Shown here piece by piece: positions 8,221 to 15,988 of a stretch of DNA of 17,746 nt. Every line of letters starts with the position of its first letter. The stretch's first letter is position 1. This DNA is from UBA6120 sp964639215 (GTDB taxonomy: Bacteria > Bacillota_I > Bacilli_A > RFN20 > CAG-826): positions 1 to 17,746 of the forward strand of contig CAZXCV010000019.1 of assembly GCA_964639215.1 (NCBI GenBank), given 5' to 3'. Position numbers and translations under genes: made by a program. The notes beneath the pieces are model-generated. The model was not told the origin of the DNA. It did not search any database and saw nothing but the letters and a program-made list of their open reading frames with translations.

Positions 8221-10356
8221 CTAAACTTCAATGATGACATCACCTTCGGCGTCTTTGATCAGGTAGACGGTGTCTTCAAAGATGATACCAGCAGCAATCA
8301 TCGACTTCAGTGTCGCATTACCTTCAATCAAGCTTTGTGGTCCAAAGAAGAATATCGTTTGACCGACAAGTGAACTTTGGAATGAGGTACTCGTATAACC
8401 ACCGACATACACATCATCATATAGAAGCATCAATGTTTCAACCGGAATTGAGTTTTCTAATTCAGTGATGTCTTTATCAGCAAACATCGCTTGACGTGTC
8501 ACGTCTGATGGGTAACGTGGGTGTCCTTTATAGAAGATCTTGTATTCAGCGCCATAGGTCGCAACGATGTAATCGATATATTTCTCAAACGTGGCATAAA
8601 GCGCATTGGCTTCTGCTGCTGGACTTGTGCCAAGAATTAAGAGATTCTTCGCTGGGAGTCCCGTGAAATATGACGACATGCTTTGTTCAGGTGCATCACC
8701 CCAACGAGTCTTGAGTAAGAATTCAAGATCATTGAGCTTACCGGCTGTTTCGACAGCGTCGAAAGCGTCGGTTACGGCTACCTCTTCAACACCGAGAGCA
8801 GCGTATTTCGTTGCCATGTCACCAACAAATTCTAAACCAGAACCAGAATTGATGACGTAACGATAGTTAGAACTTTCAACCGCGGGTAGAATGAAGACTG
8901 GATTATAAGTCGTGGAAATCTCATGGGAGATAACTTTTGTTTCCCAGTCAAGGAATTCGGCTTTGCGACTCACGTAATTATCATAGCCAGTCGCTCCACT
9001 ATAAACTTCATTCAACATCCAGACTGAATAACTTCCATCGGTGTAGACGACAAAGTCGACATTAGCAACTGGAATATTGGAATAATAGACACTCGTAATC
9101 ACGATGCCAACGTTATCGACGGTGGCAAAGGTGAAAGTCGAGGTGTCATCTAAGGCATAAAGTTCTTCTAACCAAGCAACCGCATAGGCTTTATTAGTCC
9201 GCGAGTCGATTGATTCGTAGAAATTTGCCACCATTGTTTGATCATAGTTACCTAAACTTGGTGAAGCATAGGCGGGAATTGGTTTAACGTTAGCAGGTAA
9301 TTTCGTATAATCGAACGTCCGTGCGCGTTCTATTTCGATATACGTAAAACCAGAGTCATAATAACCAGTGTACATATCTGATGCAAATAGCAGTAATGGC
9401 ATTGTCGCATTGAGCCAAGCAACGTTATAGTGACTGGCTTTAAGCGGTAGATCTAACGTGAAGTCATAATACTTTGACATTGTGCCATCGGAGTATTCAA
9501 GCGTTAATTCACCTTCATATAATCCGTGGTAGAGCACGTCAAATTCGAGTGTGGTCTCGGTTTCATCATATGAAACTTCTTTAACGAATGGATTGCTTGT
9601 TACCGTTGCTTTTAACGGATGGTTTAATTCGAGTTTAGCACCGACATAATCAAATCCTTCATTTGAAGGAATATCGGGAAGCACTAAATCGATCTTTGCG
9701 CTGAGCGATTCGCCAACTTGGGTGTAAGAGATTTGGATGCTCGTCGCCATTTCAAGATTCGCTAACGCTGTTTCTAAATCGTTAATACGAGTTGTTAAAG
9801 TGGCAATTAACGCTTCAAGATTAGCAATTGTCGTGGTATGCGTTGCAAGTTGACTTGTTAACGTGTCAGTGACCGTTTCTAACGAATCGATCATACCTTC
9901 GAGAATGTCAATTTGCGTCGTGGTCGCATCCATGAGCGCATCAAGGGTGGTCACATCTGTTTGGAGCGCATCGATATCCAAGATATTTTGGGCGATGAGC
10001 GCCGCACTGGCATCAAGCGCTGTTTGCAATGTCGTGATTGTCGTGGCTTGGAGTGCGACAGTCGCTTGGAGCGCGGTCACTGTTGCTTCAAGGGCGGCAA
10101 TTTCAGCGGCATTAGCGAGAATCTCATCAGCTTGTTGGACTAGGGTGTCATTTTGTTCATCGACGACAGCAATCAGATAGTCATACAGATCTTCAAGTTC
10201 CTCAATCCGTGAATCGAGATCTTCGATTTCGCTCGTGATCGGAGCAAGGATATCTTCGGAGCTAGAACTAAATGCTCCTGAGCTTGCGCACCCACTCATG
10301 AATAAGAGGGCAGATAGCGTCACTAAAACCGAACGAAACCATTTTGCATTTCTCAT
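8221..10356 (-). CDS. Coiled-coil lipoprotein with GT80 sialyltransferase-like domain
   Basis: A 711-residue protein with a lipoprotein signal peptide (LLFMSGC, Cys23) and a short Ser-rich linker. Residues about 37-204 form an Ala/Thr/Leu-rich heptad coiled coil, residues about 207-303 an Ig-like beta domain, and the rest a GT-B-like domain. That domain matches GT80 bacterial sialyltransferases (Pasteurella PmST1, Photobacterium enzymes), as I recall them: VVYTDGSYSVWML (437-448) at the D-D-G motif, FYKGHP (608-613), IPVETLM (637-643), VGGYTSTSF (651-659), QTIFFFG, and AAGIIFEDTVYLI near the end. Photobacterium GT80 enzymes also have a lipobox and Ig-like domain; the long stalk is extra. The start is set by AAAAGGAG (10363-10370), and the ATG overlaps the flippase stop as ATGA. 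The protein should sit on the outer membrane face, away from cytosolic CMP-sugars, so its activity and donor are uncertain. Fold call good, sialyl transfer unproven. Confidence 0.7.
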   Translation of the reverse strand: MRNAKWFRSVLVTLSALLFMSGCASSGAFSSSSEDILAPITSEIEDLDSRIEELEDLYDYLIAVVDEQNDTLVQQADEILANAAEIAALEATVTALQATVALQATTITTLQTALDASAALIAQNILDIDALQTDVTTLDALMDATTTQIDILEGMIDSLETVTDTLTSQLATHTTTIANLEALIATLTTRINDLETALANLEMATSIQISYTQVGESLSAKIDLVLPDIPSNEGFDYVGAKLELNHPLKATVTSNPFVKEVSYDETETTLEFDVLYHGLYEGELTLEYSDGTMSKYYDFTLDLPLKASHYNVAWLNATMPLLLFASDMYTGYYDSGFTYIEIERARTFDYTKLPANVKPIPAYASPSLGNYDQTMVANFYESIDSRTNKAYAVAWLEELYALDDTSTFTFATVDNVGIVITSVYYSNIPVANVDFVVYTDGSYSVWMLNEVYSGATGYDNYVSRKAEFLDWETKVISHEISTTYNPVFILPAVESSNYRYVINSGSGLEFVGDMATKYAALGVEEVAVTDAFDAVETAGKLNDLEFLLKTRWGDAPEQSMSSYFTGLPAKNLLILGTSPAAEANALYATFEKYIDYIVATYGAEYKIFYKGHPRYPSDVTRQAMFADKDITELENSIPVETLMLLYDDVYVGGYTSTSFQSSLVGQTIFFFGPQSLIEGNATLKSMIAAGIIFEDTVYLIKDAEGDVIIEV

Positions 10357-11861
10357 GCTTTTCTCCTTTTTTCACTAATGAATTTAGTTTTAATATGTGA
10401 ATATATCGTCATTGTAGTTTCATCCTTAATTATTGTCAATAGTAAGAGATAGGCGCCACCACCCATTAAAAATGATATGAAAAAGGTGATGAGATTAAGA
10501 TAAATATCGCCAATATCGCTTATTTTAAACAGAATAAATATTTGTGGGCACAAATACATTTTCGTTAAAAGCATGATTATGTACATAGTAACACCACTAA
10601 TTAACATTTTGAATGTCGCGAATAACGATTGGTGAATGTGTAAAAACTTATTGGTGATGATAAACTGCGTTATCGTCACCAAAAGCTCGGCAATTAGTAC
10701 GGAAATCACAACTCCAAAAGCTCCGTATTTTTCAATTAAAAACAAGTTTAAGACAATACTTGTGACCGCCCCAATTAACACTGACATGATAAAGGCTTTA
10801 TTTTTACCAAGCGGCACTAAGTATTGCATACCCATAATATTGCTATAGATGACAAGGAAGATTTTCAGCGGATAAAACGCTAATAATACACCAACGAAGA
10901 GATATAATTGACCGAGATATAAACGGATAAATATGTCGCCAATCGCCATCAAACTGATCATCACGGGAATGCCGAGGAAACTCATCATCTTGACAGAGCC
11001 ATCGATATAGCGACGAATTTCGGCATCATCTTTGCCTTTGTTTAAAGCAGCAATGCGTGGTAGCATCACGATTCCAAGCGAAGTGATGATTGTCAGTGAA
11101 ATATTAATAATCTTCGTAGCATTATCGTAATAGGCGACTTGTTCAGATGTCGAAAAAAGTCCGAGCATCGTATTATTTAAGATCGTATACACCTGGATGA
11201 TGAACTGCGGTATAAAGAGAATAAACATCCCCCTTAAATTAATGAATAAATCGGGTAATGAAAAATCAGTTTTTCTTGGCACAAGAATGCTAAAGCGTAT
11301 TTTAAACCACATGAGTGCTTGTCCGATAAATTCTGATAGAAATAAGATCAGGGCATAGATATACACATCTTCTGGTTTTTTAACAAAGATAATCACGAAG
11401 ATGAGTGAGAGTGATTTGATCAGTAAATTTCTTAATAATAACGGTTTGAAGTTTTCATTCCCGACATAAAACCAGCTGATATCGAGTGCGGTTGAAATCA
11501 GCAAGATAATTTGAAAGTAATAGAGAAGATGTGATTGTTTGACATAAATCAGAATGAAAGCAAGATAAAGCGCGACTGCGAGTGCGGTTGTAATAATTTT
11601 CGCGTAGAAAAGTTGCCAAAATGTATGCGACATCGCCACTTTATCGTCACGATTAATTGAAATTTGTTTTGCCCCAAATAGAGAAATGCCTAATTGGGCA
11701 ATCATAATGAAATAAAGAGAGTAGGTATAAACATAAGCATATTCGCCAATTGCAGCCGGTCCAAGTATACGGGAAGAATAAGGAATGAGGATAATCGGAA
11801 AAATAAGTAAAATTATTTGATAGATTAAATTTATCGAATAATTTTTAACGACACTATTCAT
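10353..11861 (-). CDS. Wzx-type polysaccharide flippase
   Basis: A 502-residue, almost entirely hydrophobic protein with roughly 12-14 membrane helices, of the PST/MATE-like Wzx family that moves lipid-linked oligosaccharides from the inner to the outer face of the membrane. Family hallmarks are the N-terminal NYSINLIYQIILLIFPIILI helix, IPYSSRILGPAAIGEYAY (27-44), LDISWFYVGNENF near residue 130, and PLGKNKAF in the middle cytosolic loop. The tail is basic (SEKRRKA). It begins 6 bases after the glf stop with only a weak Shine-Dalgarno, suggesting coupling to glf. It ends at TGA, which shares the ATGA overlap with the next lipoprotein gene. The context suggests its substrate carries galactofuranose. 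No Wzy polymerase is visible here, so the exported unit may be short or the polymerase gene may be elsewhere. Confidence 0.92.
   Translation of the reverse strand: MNSVVKNYSINLIYQIILLIFPIILIPYSSRILGPAAIGEYAYVYTYSLYFIMIAQLGISLFGAKQISINRDDKVAMSHTFWQLFYAKIITTALAVALYLAFILIYVKQSHLLYYFQIILLISTALDISWFYVGNENFKPLLLRNLLIKSLSLIFVIIFVKKPEDVYIYALILFLSEFIGQALMWFKIRFSILVPRKTDFSLPDLFINLRGMFILFIPQFIIQVYTILNNTMLGLFSTSEQVAYYDNATKIINISLTIITSLGIVMLPRIAALNKGKDDAEIRRYIDGSVKMMSFLGIPVMISLMAIGDIFIRLYLGQLYLFVGVLLAFYPLKIFLVIYSNIMGMQYLVPLGKNKAFIMSVLIGAVTSIVLNLFLIEKYGAFGVVISVLIAELLVTITQFIITNKFLHIHQSLFATFKMLISGVTMYIIMLLTKMYLCPQIFILFKISDIGDIYLNLITFFISFLMGGGAYLLLLTIIKDETTMTIYSHIKTKFISEKRRKA
10363..10370 (-). promoter_or_regulatory. 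Strong ribosome binding site of the GT80-like lipoprotein
   Basis: AAAAGGAG lies 6 bases before the ATG and inside the last codons of the flippase gene. It fixes the lipoprotein start at the ATGA overlap and suggests the lipoprotein is translated well in its own right. Confidence 0.75.
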
Positions 11862-11867
11862 GATTTA

Positions 11868-12977
11868 TTATTCTTTGAATTCGGTTTTAACTGCAGCAAG
11901 CGCTGAAGCAACGACATGATGCATATCATAATAGCGATATTCAGCGAGCCGACCACCTAAAATATAATTTGGTAATTGTTTTGCTTGTTCTCGATATTGG
12001 CGATATAGTTCGCTATTTTTTGTGTCATTAACAGGATAATAAGGTTCATCACCGATCTTCCAGGCGACAGAGTATTCACGTGATATGAGTGTCTTCGGCT
12101 GTTGCCCGAATTCAAAGTGCTTATGTTCAATGATGCGCGTATATGGCACATCACTGGCTGTGTAATTGACGACCGCGTTACCTTGATAATTATCGAGATC
12201 TAATAATTCATGTTCAAAACGAAGGCTCCGATATTCTAAGACACCATATCGATACTCGAGGAGTTCATCAATCGGACCGGTATAGACGACTTTGGTTGCG
12301 AGTTGTTCTAGTGAAGCTCGATTTTTGAAAAAATCAGTTTCAAGGCGTACTTCAATCCCATCAAACATCTTTTCGATGATGCTCGTATAGCCACCAATTG
12401 GAATTCCTTGGTACCGATCATTAAAATAGTTATTGTCATACGTAAACCTAACCGGAAGTCGCTTGATGATAAATGATGGTAATTCATGGCAAGGTCGACC
12501 CCATTGTTTCTCGGTATAACCTTTGATGAGTTTTTGATAGACATCAACACCGACGAGCGATATCGCTTGTTCTTCGAGATTACGTGGCTCCTGATTCTTA
12601 AATTGCGATCGTTGCGCTTCAATCATCTTTTTCGCTTCTTGTGGTGTTTTAATGCCCCAGAGACGACTAAACGTATTCATGTTAAAGGGGAGGTTATAAA
12701 CTTCATCATGGTAGATGGCAATTGGTGCATTGACATAATGATTAAACTCGGCAAATTGGTTGATGTAATCCCAAAGTGTTTTGTCAGATGTATGAAATAT
12801 ATGGGCGCCATAATAATGAACATTGATGCCCTCGATGTTTTTGGTGTAAATGTTACCACCGATATGGTCGCGCTTTTCAATAACGAGTACTCGTTGACCA
12901 CGGCGTTTGGCCTCATAGGCAAATATCGCTCCAAATAGGCCGGCACCAACGATGAGATAATCATAATTCTTATTCAT
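11868..12977 (-). CDS. glf: UDP-galactopyranose mutase
   Basis: A flavoenzyme that interconverts UDP-galactopyranose and UDP-galactofuranose, the only known source of the Galf donor in bacteria. The 369 residues fit the family length. Visible are the FAD Rossmann motif GAGLFG (11-16), EKRDHIGGNIYT (34-45), the signature YYGAHIFHT (55-63), GYTEKQWGRP (153-162), VRFTYDNNYFNDRYQGIP (176-193) with the conserved Arg, and a C-terminal GRLAEYRYYDMHHVV that contributes the second substrate-phosphate Arg. I chose the ATG at 12977 over the in-frame ATG at 13004 because AAAGGAA lies 8 bases before it and the Rossmann strand then begins at the normal distance. The gene follows the galactofuranosyltransferase by 13 bases and precedes the flippase by 6, so donor synthesis, transfer and export are co-transcribed. 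Confidence 0.96.
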   Translation of the reverse strand: MNKNYDYLIVGAGLFGAIFAYEAKRRGQRVLVIEKRDHIGGNIYTKNIEGINVHYYGAHIFHTSDKTLWDYINQFAEFNHYVNAPIAIYHDEVYNLPFNMNTFSRLWGIKTPQEAKKMIEAQRSQFKNQEPRNLEEQAISLVGVDVYQKLIKGYTEKQWGRPCHELPSFIIKRLPVRFTYDNNYFNDRYQGIPIGGYTSIIEKMFDGIEVRLETDFFKNRASLEQLATKVVYTGPIDELLEYRYGVLEYRSLRFEHELLDLDNYQGNAVVNYTASDVPYTRIIEHKHFEFGQQPKTLISREYSVAWKIGDEPYYPVNDTKNSELYRQYREQAKQLPNYILGGRLAEYRYYDMHHVVASALAAVKTEFKE

Positions 12978-12985
12978 GACGATTG

Positions 12986-12992
12986 TTCCTTT
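12986..12992 (-). promoter_or_regulatory. Ribosome binding site that decides the glf start
   Basis: AAAGGAA lies 8 bases before the ATG at 12977 and overlaps the stop codon of the upstream glycosyltransferase. The alternative ATG at 13004 has no comparable site. Confidence 0.7.
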
Positions 12993-14031
12993 ATCTTGAT
13001 GCAATTTTCATTAAAATGGCGTCAAGCGCCCGATTAGTGAAGGTGCCGTTATAAAGCTCATTTCCAATTTGTGTGACATTTTCACACATAAGCTCATATG
13101 ATGCGCTGCTAATGTTTCTAATTTTATCAGAAAGCTCACTTAGATTATCGATTGCGATACCAATATTTCGCTTAATAACAAAGGTGGCCAAGGCGGCTTC
13201 TTTCCAAATAATGATTGGCAATTTACTCGCAAGATAGAATGACAATTTATGCGGGTTATTATACCGCATATAGCGACCGAATTTTCCACCGCAACCGGTG
13301 GTCGTATCTCCATCCCAGACGAGTCCGAAATTACCATCGATGACATGGGGTAATTGTTCGGGAGCAAAGGAACCGTGATAGGTTATTTTATCATCTTGAT
13401 AAGTATCATCAAAATAAACACCATATAAATTTAGGTGGATATCAGTGCCGATGACATCTTTCATCTTATAAATAAAACCAGATTTCTCTTTTGATAAATT
13501 ACCAGCAAACGCAAGCGTAACTTTTTCGCGATGATACTCACGTTTAATCATCGGTACATTTACGAGTAAATAATCAAACACCTCGAGATTCACAATTCGT
13601 TTGGCTTGGAAACCTTTGCTGACTAAATATTTGGTCATCGCACCGTTATGCGAGATTAGATAGTCATATAGTTTTAGTAATTTCTGTTCTTCTTGTCCGA
13701 CTTTTTCTTCACGTAGATTAATTAAGTCATGAATTAAACCAACATATATATGATGGTTCCACACAAAGATTTTCCGCATGATCTTGAGAAGAAACAGCAA
13801 TTTATTCGCCCCAGTTTCTTGTATTATAACAATCTTGTGCTTGTTAAATAGTAGCCGTGCGATTAACTTGCAAATACTTGGAATCAAACTGAGATGATTG
13901 AAATAAGCGACACTGATGGGCTTGGTGTCAATTCGGTTTCTTAAGATATCATCAACATCATTAATTGCTTTTGAACCAGCATGATGGTTATTTTTTATTT
14001 TGGTCGATAAATAATAAATTTGTTTTTTCAA
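12991..14031 (-). CDS. WbbI-like galactofuranosyltransferase
   Basis: This 346-residue protein resembles E. coli WbbI, a beta-1,6-galactofuranosyltransferase of O-antigen synthesis, which I compare from memory. Matching blocks are VGLIHDLINLR (97-107), YLISHNGAMTKYL (124-136), FAGNLSKEKSGFIY (175-188), LYGVYF (202-207), FGLVWDGD (235-242) and YNNPHKLSFYLASKLPIII (257-275), followed by WKEAALATFV. It should act on the cytosolic membrane face, moving Galf from UDP-Galf to a lipid-linked acceptor. The start codon is TTG: an in-frame stop lies upstream, there is no better ATG, and the YYLS strand begins where WbbI begins. A weak AAAGAG sits about 11 bases upstream. As first gene of the operon, with glf next, its assignment is supported by context. 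Exact linkage and acceptor cannot be read from the sequence. Confidence 0.85.
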   Translation of the reverse strand: MKKQIYYLSTKIKNNHHAGSKAINDVDDILRNRIDTKPISVAYFNHLSLIPSICKLIARLLFNKHKIVIIQETGANKLLFLLKIMRKIFVWNHHIYVGLIHDLINLREEKVGQEEQKLLKLYDYLISHNGAMTKYLVSKGFQAKRIVNLEVFDYLLVNVPMIKREYHREKVTLAFAGNLSKEKSGFIYKMKDVIGTDIHLNLYGVYFDDTYQDDKITYHGSFAPEQLPHVIDGNFGLVWDGDTTTGCGGKFGRYMRYNNPHKLSFYLASKLPIIIWKEAALATFVIKRNIGIAIDNLSELSDKIRNISSASYELMCENVTQIGNELYNGTFTNRALDAILMKIASR

Positions 14032-14161
14032 AAATATCGGTCTCTTTCATGCATTTAGCGCATTAATCATTAGTTGGAATCATTGAGGAATATAAGGGAT
14101 GACCTCGTCCGCTGTTTATGCGATAAATCGTTCCCACTAGACTCTATTAGAAATCTCATTC

Positions 14162-14190
14162 ATTATCACAAAAAGCTCGGTTCTTATCAA
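14162..14190 (-). promoter_or_regulatory. Promoter of the galactofuranose operon
   Basis: The minus strand reads TTGATA (14185-14190), 17 bases, then GATAAT (14162-14167) preceded by TGT, an extended -10. Transcription would start near 14155, about 125 bases before the TTG start of the galactofuranosyltransferase. It lies between the upstream terminator and the operon, which fits its role. Confidence 0.55.
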
Positions 14191-14331
14191 TACAAACAGG
14201 TTTATTATAAGTACTAAATCTTCATTTATAGGGAATAAGAATTAATGGACAGCAATTAAGTATATGGGGCATCTGGCAAATTTATCGGTATGAATAAAAG
14301 TCAAATTAATGCAAAAAAGTTAATAAACATC

Positions 14332-14364
14332 AAAAGAAAAGGGTCATGATTTCCATCATGACCC
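14332..14364 (-). terminator. Rho-independent terminator of the 504-residue lipoprotein gene
   Basis: A perfect inverted repeat, GGGTCATGA / TCATGACCC, extendable by one A-T pair, with a loop of 4-6 bases, is followed on the minus strand by UUUUCUUUU. It begins 45 bases after the stop codon. The same core sequence makes the terminator at 8146-8180. Confidence 0.88.
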
Positions 14365-14409
14365 AATCGTCTGATCTTTTTTAGATTATCGACTTAGCTG
14401 CCTAGTTAA

Positions 14410-15924
14410 TTAAGCTGCTGGAGTTTCAATAATTTGATCGACTGATGTGATGAAGAATCTCCAGGAACCAGCTGTGTTGTTATAGTGTACGAGAACACCA
14501 ATAATGTCAAAGGTTGCGCCACTTGTATTGAGAGCGATAATTTTCGCTTCGATGGCGGCACGGTTCGTTGAAGTAGCTTCATGGCCAGCAGAGAATCCCG
14601 TATAACCTTGAACCTTGGACGCGCCTAAGTTAAGGTCATAGGCATTAGATGCGAATGTCCCAGCAGTGACACCATTAATGCGAACTAATTGTCCACTTAA
14701 TGCATAGTCGGTACCGGTTCTGGTTGTTAAGGTTGCGGCTTCATCAATCACGACTGGTGCCAGTGCGAGTGATTTAGCATAAACGAGTTTCATCGTGGCA
14801 ACACCAGAACTACCTTCGCCTGAGAGTTGTGGGACTTCATTTGTAAGTTTGAAAAGGCCGAGAACGTCAATAACGTTTCCGAGCACAAGTGTCGCAGTCG
14901 CGGTGCCACCAACATAGGCGTTGATGAAGCCACCGGCAGTGTCTTGCATGTAAATTAAACCACCATTTAAACCAGTAATAACACCACGAGTTCCATATTC
15001 CTTATTCAATGTCGCTTCAGTTTTAATGGCAGCGATTGAGGAGTAAGTAGTCGTGATATCGAAACCAGCTGGGATCATTTCAGCGGTAACTTTGTTGATG
15101 AAAATTTCACCACCAACAACACCACCAGCAGTTGCAATCCAATTGAATTCAACGAGATATTTTCCAGCTTCGGTAATTTTAATATTACCACCACCATCGG
15201 TTAAATCTAACCACGCTGGGGCTGGTGAAGGAACTTCGACGTTGCCATTACCACGGGAGTTGTCCCAAGTAGAACCAGTCGCGATTTTAAATTGGATTGG
15301 TCCTTCAGTTGGTAATACTAAATCGAATTCGCCAGTATACATTTCAGTTAATAAGTTGAAATAAAGTGGGAAAGTCTTGTCGCCTTCTGTCCAGGAGTTC
15401 ATGGTACCAATCAGGTGCCATTCAGCTGCATCAACTTCAGGGGCTGGTGGTTGTTCAACTGCATCACCAACACGAGTAATCGTTAAAACGCGTGGGGTAA
15501 CACCGGTATTGAGTTCAACATCATAGTTACCTTCTGTCTTAACTTTAAAGTTCTTGACGGTTCCAGGACCGCCACCAAGTTCCATCGTGACACCGGTGTC
15601 AACGAGTGTTAAGTTGGATGTGCCGGTAAAACCGATTTGTCCATCATAAGCACCATTAATCGTAATACACCATTCTTCGCCGACGAACATGTCGATACCT
15701 TCGTATGTGAAGATATTCTCGTCAGCATCTTTGACCATGATGAATTCATCATCATCTGGCGTCCATTCATTGTCTTGGACATTTCCAACGATGCGGTACA
15801 CATTCGTATCCGCAACTGGGCCTGAACTGCTGGGTGGCACACTGCTGCTACTTGGGGCTACACTTGAGCCGCAAGCGCCTAAAGCGAGCATCAGCAAAGG
15901 TAATAGAATTAGTTTCTTTTTCAT
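14410..15924 (-). CDS. Surface lipoprotein with beta-sandwich repeats and OB-like domains
   Basis: This 504-residue protein has a clear lipoprotein signal (KKKLILLPLLMLALGAC, Cys18) and a Ser/Pro linker to about residue 38. Two related beta units follow: VYRIVGNVQDNEW (42-54) and EWHLIGTMNSWT (168-179), each followed by a strand-rich region ending in a glycine-rich turn. They recall SusE/SusF-like or carbohydrate-binding surface modules. From about 285 to 498 there is an OB-like region of the YhcR/DUF5689 type: GTRGVITGLNGGLIYMQDTA (311-330), then a GNVIDVLG strand, then a partly repeated unit (YALSGQLVRINGVTAG, TFDIIGVLVHY). No enzyme active site is evident, so a binding role is more likely. 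It has its own AAGGAGGA site (15937-15944), promoter and terminator. Domain names are tentative. Confidence 0.75.
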   Translation of the reverse strand: MKKKLILLPLLMLALGACGSSVAPSSSSVPPSSSGPVADTNVYRIVGNVQDNEWTPDDDEFIMVKDADENIFTYEGIDMFVGEEWCITINGAYDGQIGFTGTSNLTLVDTGVTMELGGGPGTVKNFKVKTEGNYDVELNTGVTPRVLTITRVGDAVEQPPAPEVDAAEWHLIGTMNSWTEGDKTFPLYFNLLTEMYTGEFDLVLPTEGPIQFKIATGSTWDNSRGNGNVEVPSPAPAWLDLTDGGGNIKITEAGKYLVEFNWIATAGGVVGGEIFINKVTAEMIPAGFDITTTYSSIAAIKTEATLNKEYGTRGVITGLNGGLIYMQDTAGGFINAYVGGTATATLVLGNVIDVLGLFKLTNEVPQLSGEGSSGVATMKLVYAKSLALAPVVIDEAATLTTRTGTDYALSGQLVRINGVTAGTFASNAYDLNLGASKVQGYTGFSAGHEATSTNRAAIEAKIIALNTSGATFDIIGVLVHYNNTAGSWRFFITSVDQIIETPAA

Positions 15925-15959
15925 TATTTATTTTTTTCCTCCTTATCTATTACAAGATA

Positions 15960-15988
15960 ATGATACTCAAGTAAAAATTGCTTGTAAA
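15960..15988 (-). promoter_or_regulatory. Promoter of the 504-residue lipoprotein gene
   Basis: The minus strand reads TTTACA (15983-15988), 17 bases, then TATCAT (15960-15965). The expected start near 15953 gives a leader of about 29 bases carrying AAGGAGGA. A small inverted repeat, TTATCT/AGATAA at 15943-15960, covers the start region. The promoter lies just beyond the recJ stop. Confidence 0.5.

Larger units (their letters stand above)
14032..14409. other. Noncoding region upstream of the glycan operon
   Basis: This 378-base stretch holds the terminator of the lipoprotein gene on its right (14332-14364), a promoter at 14162-14190, and then a leader of about 125 bases before the TTG start. 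The leader has short complementary pieces (a CGAT/ATCG hairpin near 14121-14130, GAGG/CCTC around 14083-14106) but no riboswitch or ops/JUMPstart element that I recognise. No convincing gene lies on either strand; only very short frames are present. Confidence 0.6.

Noticed and set aside
9745..10248. Phase-variable DNA repeat in the coiled-coil region
   Set aside because: The Ala/Thr/Leu pattern repeats at protein level, but the DNA shows no exact tandem unit or homopolymer tract that would slip.
10353..10356. TGA as Trp codon (Mycoplasma code)
   Set aside because: The flippase ends at TGA in an ATGA overlap with a well-supported lipoprotein start, and Trp codons elsewhere are TGG; no long gene has an in-frame TGA.
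12486..12938. Plus-strand open frame of 150 codons
   Set aside because: It lies antisense within glf, which has all its family motifs; the translation resembles no family I know.
12978..13004. Upstream ATG of glf adding nine residues
   Set aside because: The ATG at 12977 has AAAGGAA at 8 bases and puts the FAD motif at the normal distance; the upstream ATG has no such site.
14070..14159. 29-codon minus-strand frame in the galactofuranose operon leader
   Set aside because: No Shine-Dalgarno, no recognisable product, and a frame this short is common by chance; kept only as a remark in the leader finding.
14290..14349. 19-codon plus-strand frame starting MNKSQINAKKL
   Set aside because: It runs into the terminator hairpin, has no ribosome site and is on the strand with no other genes.
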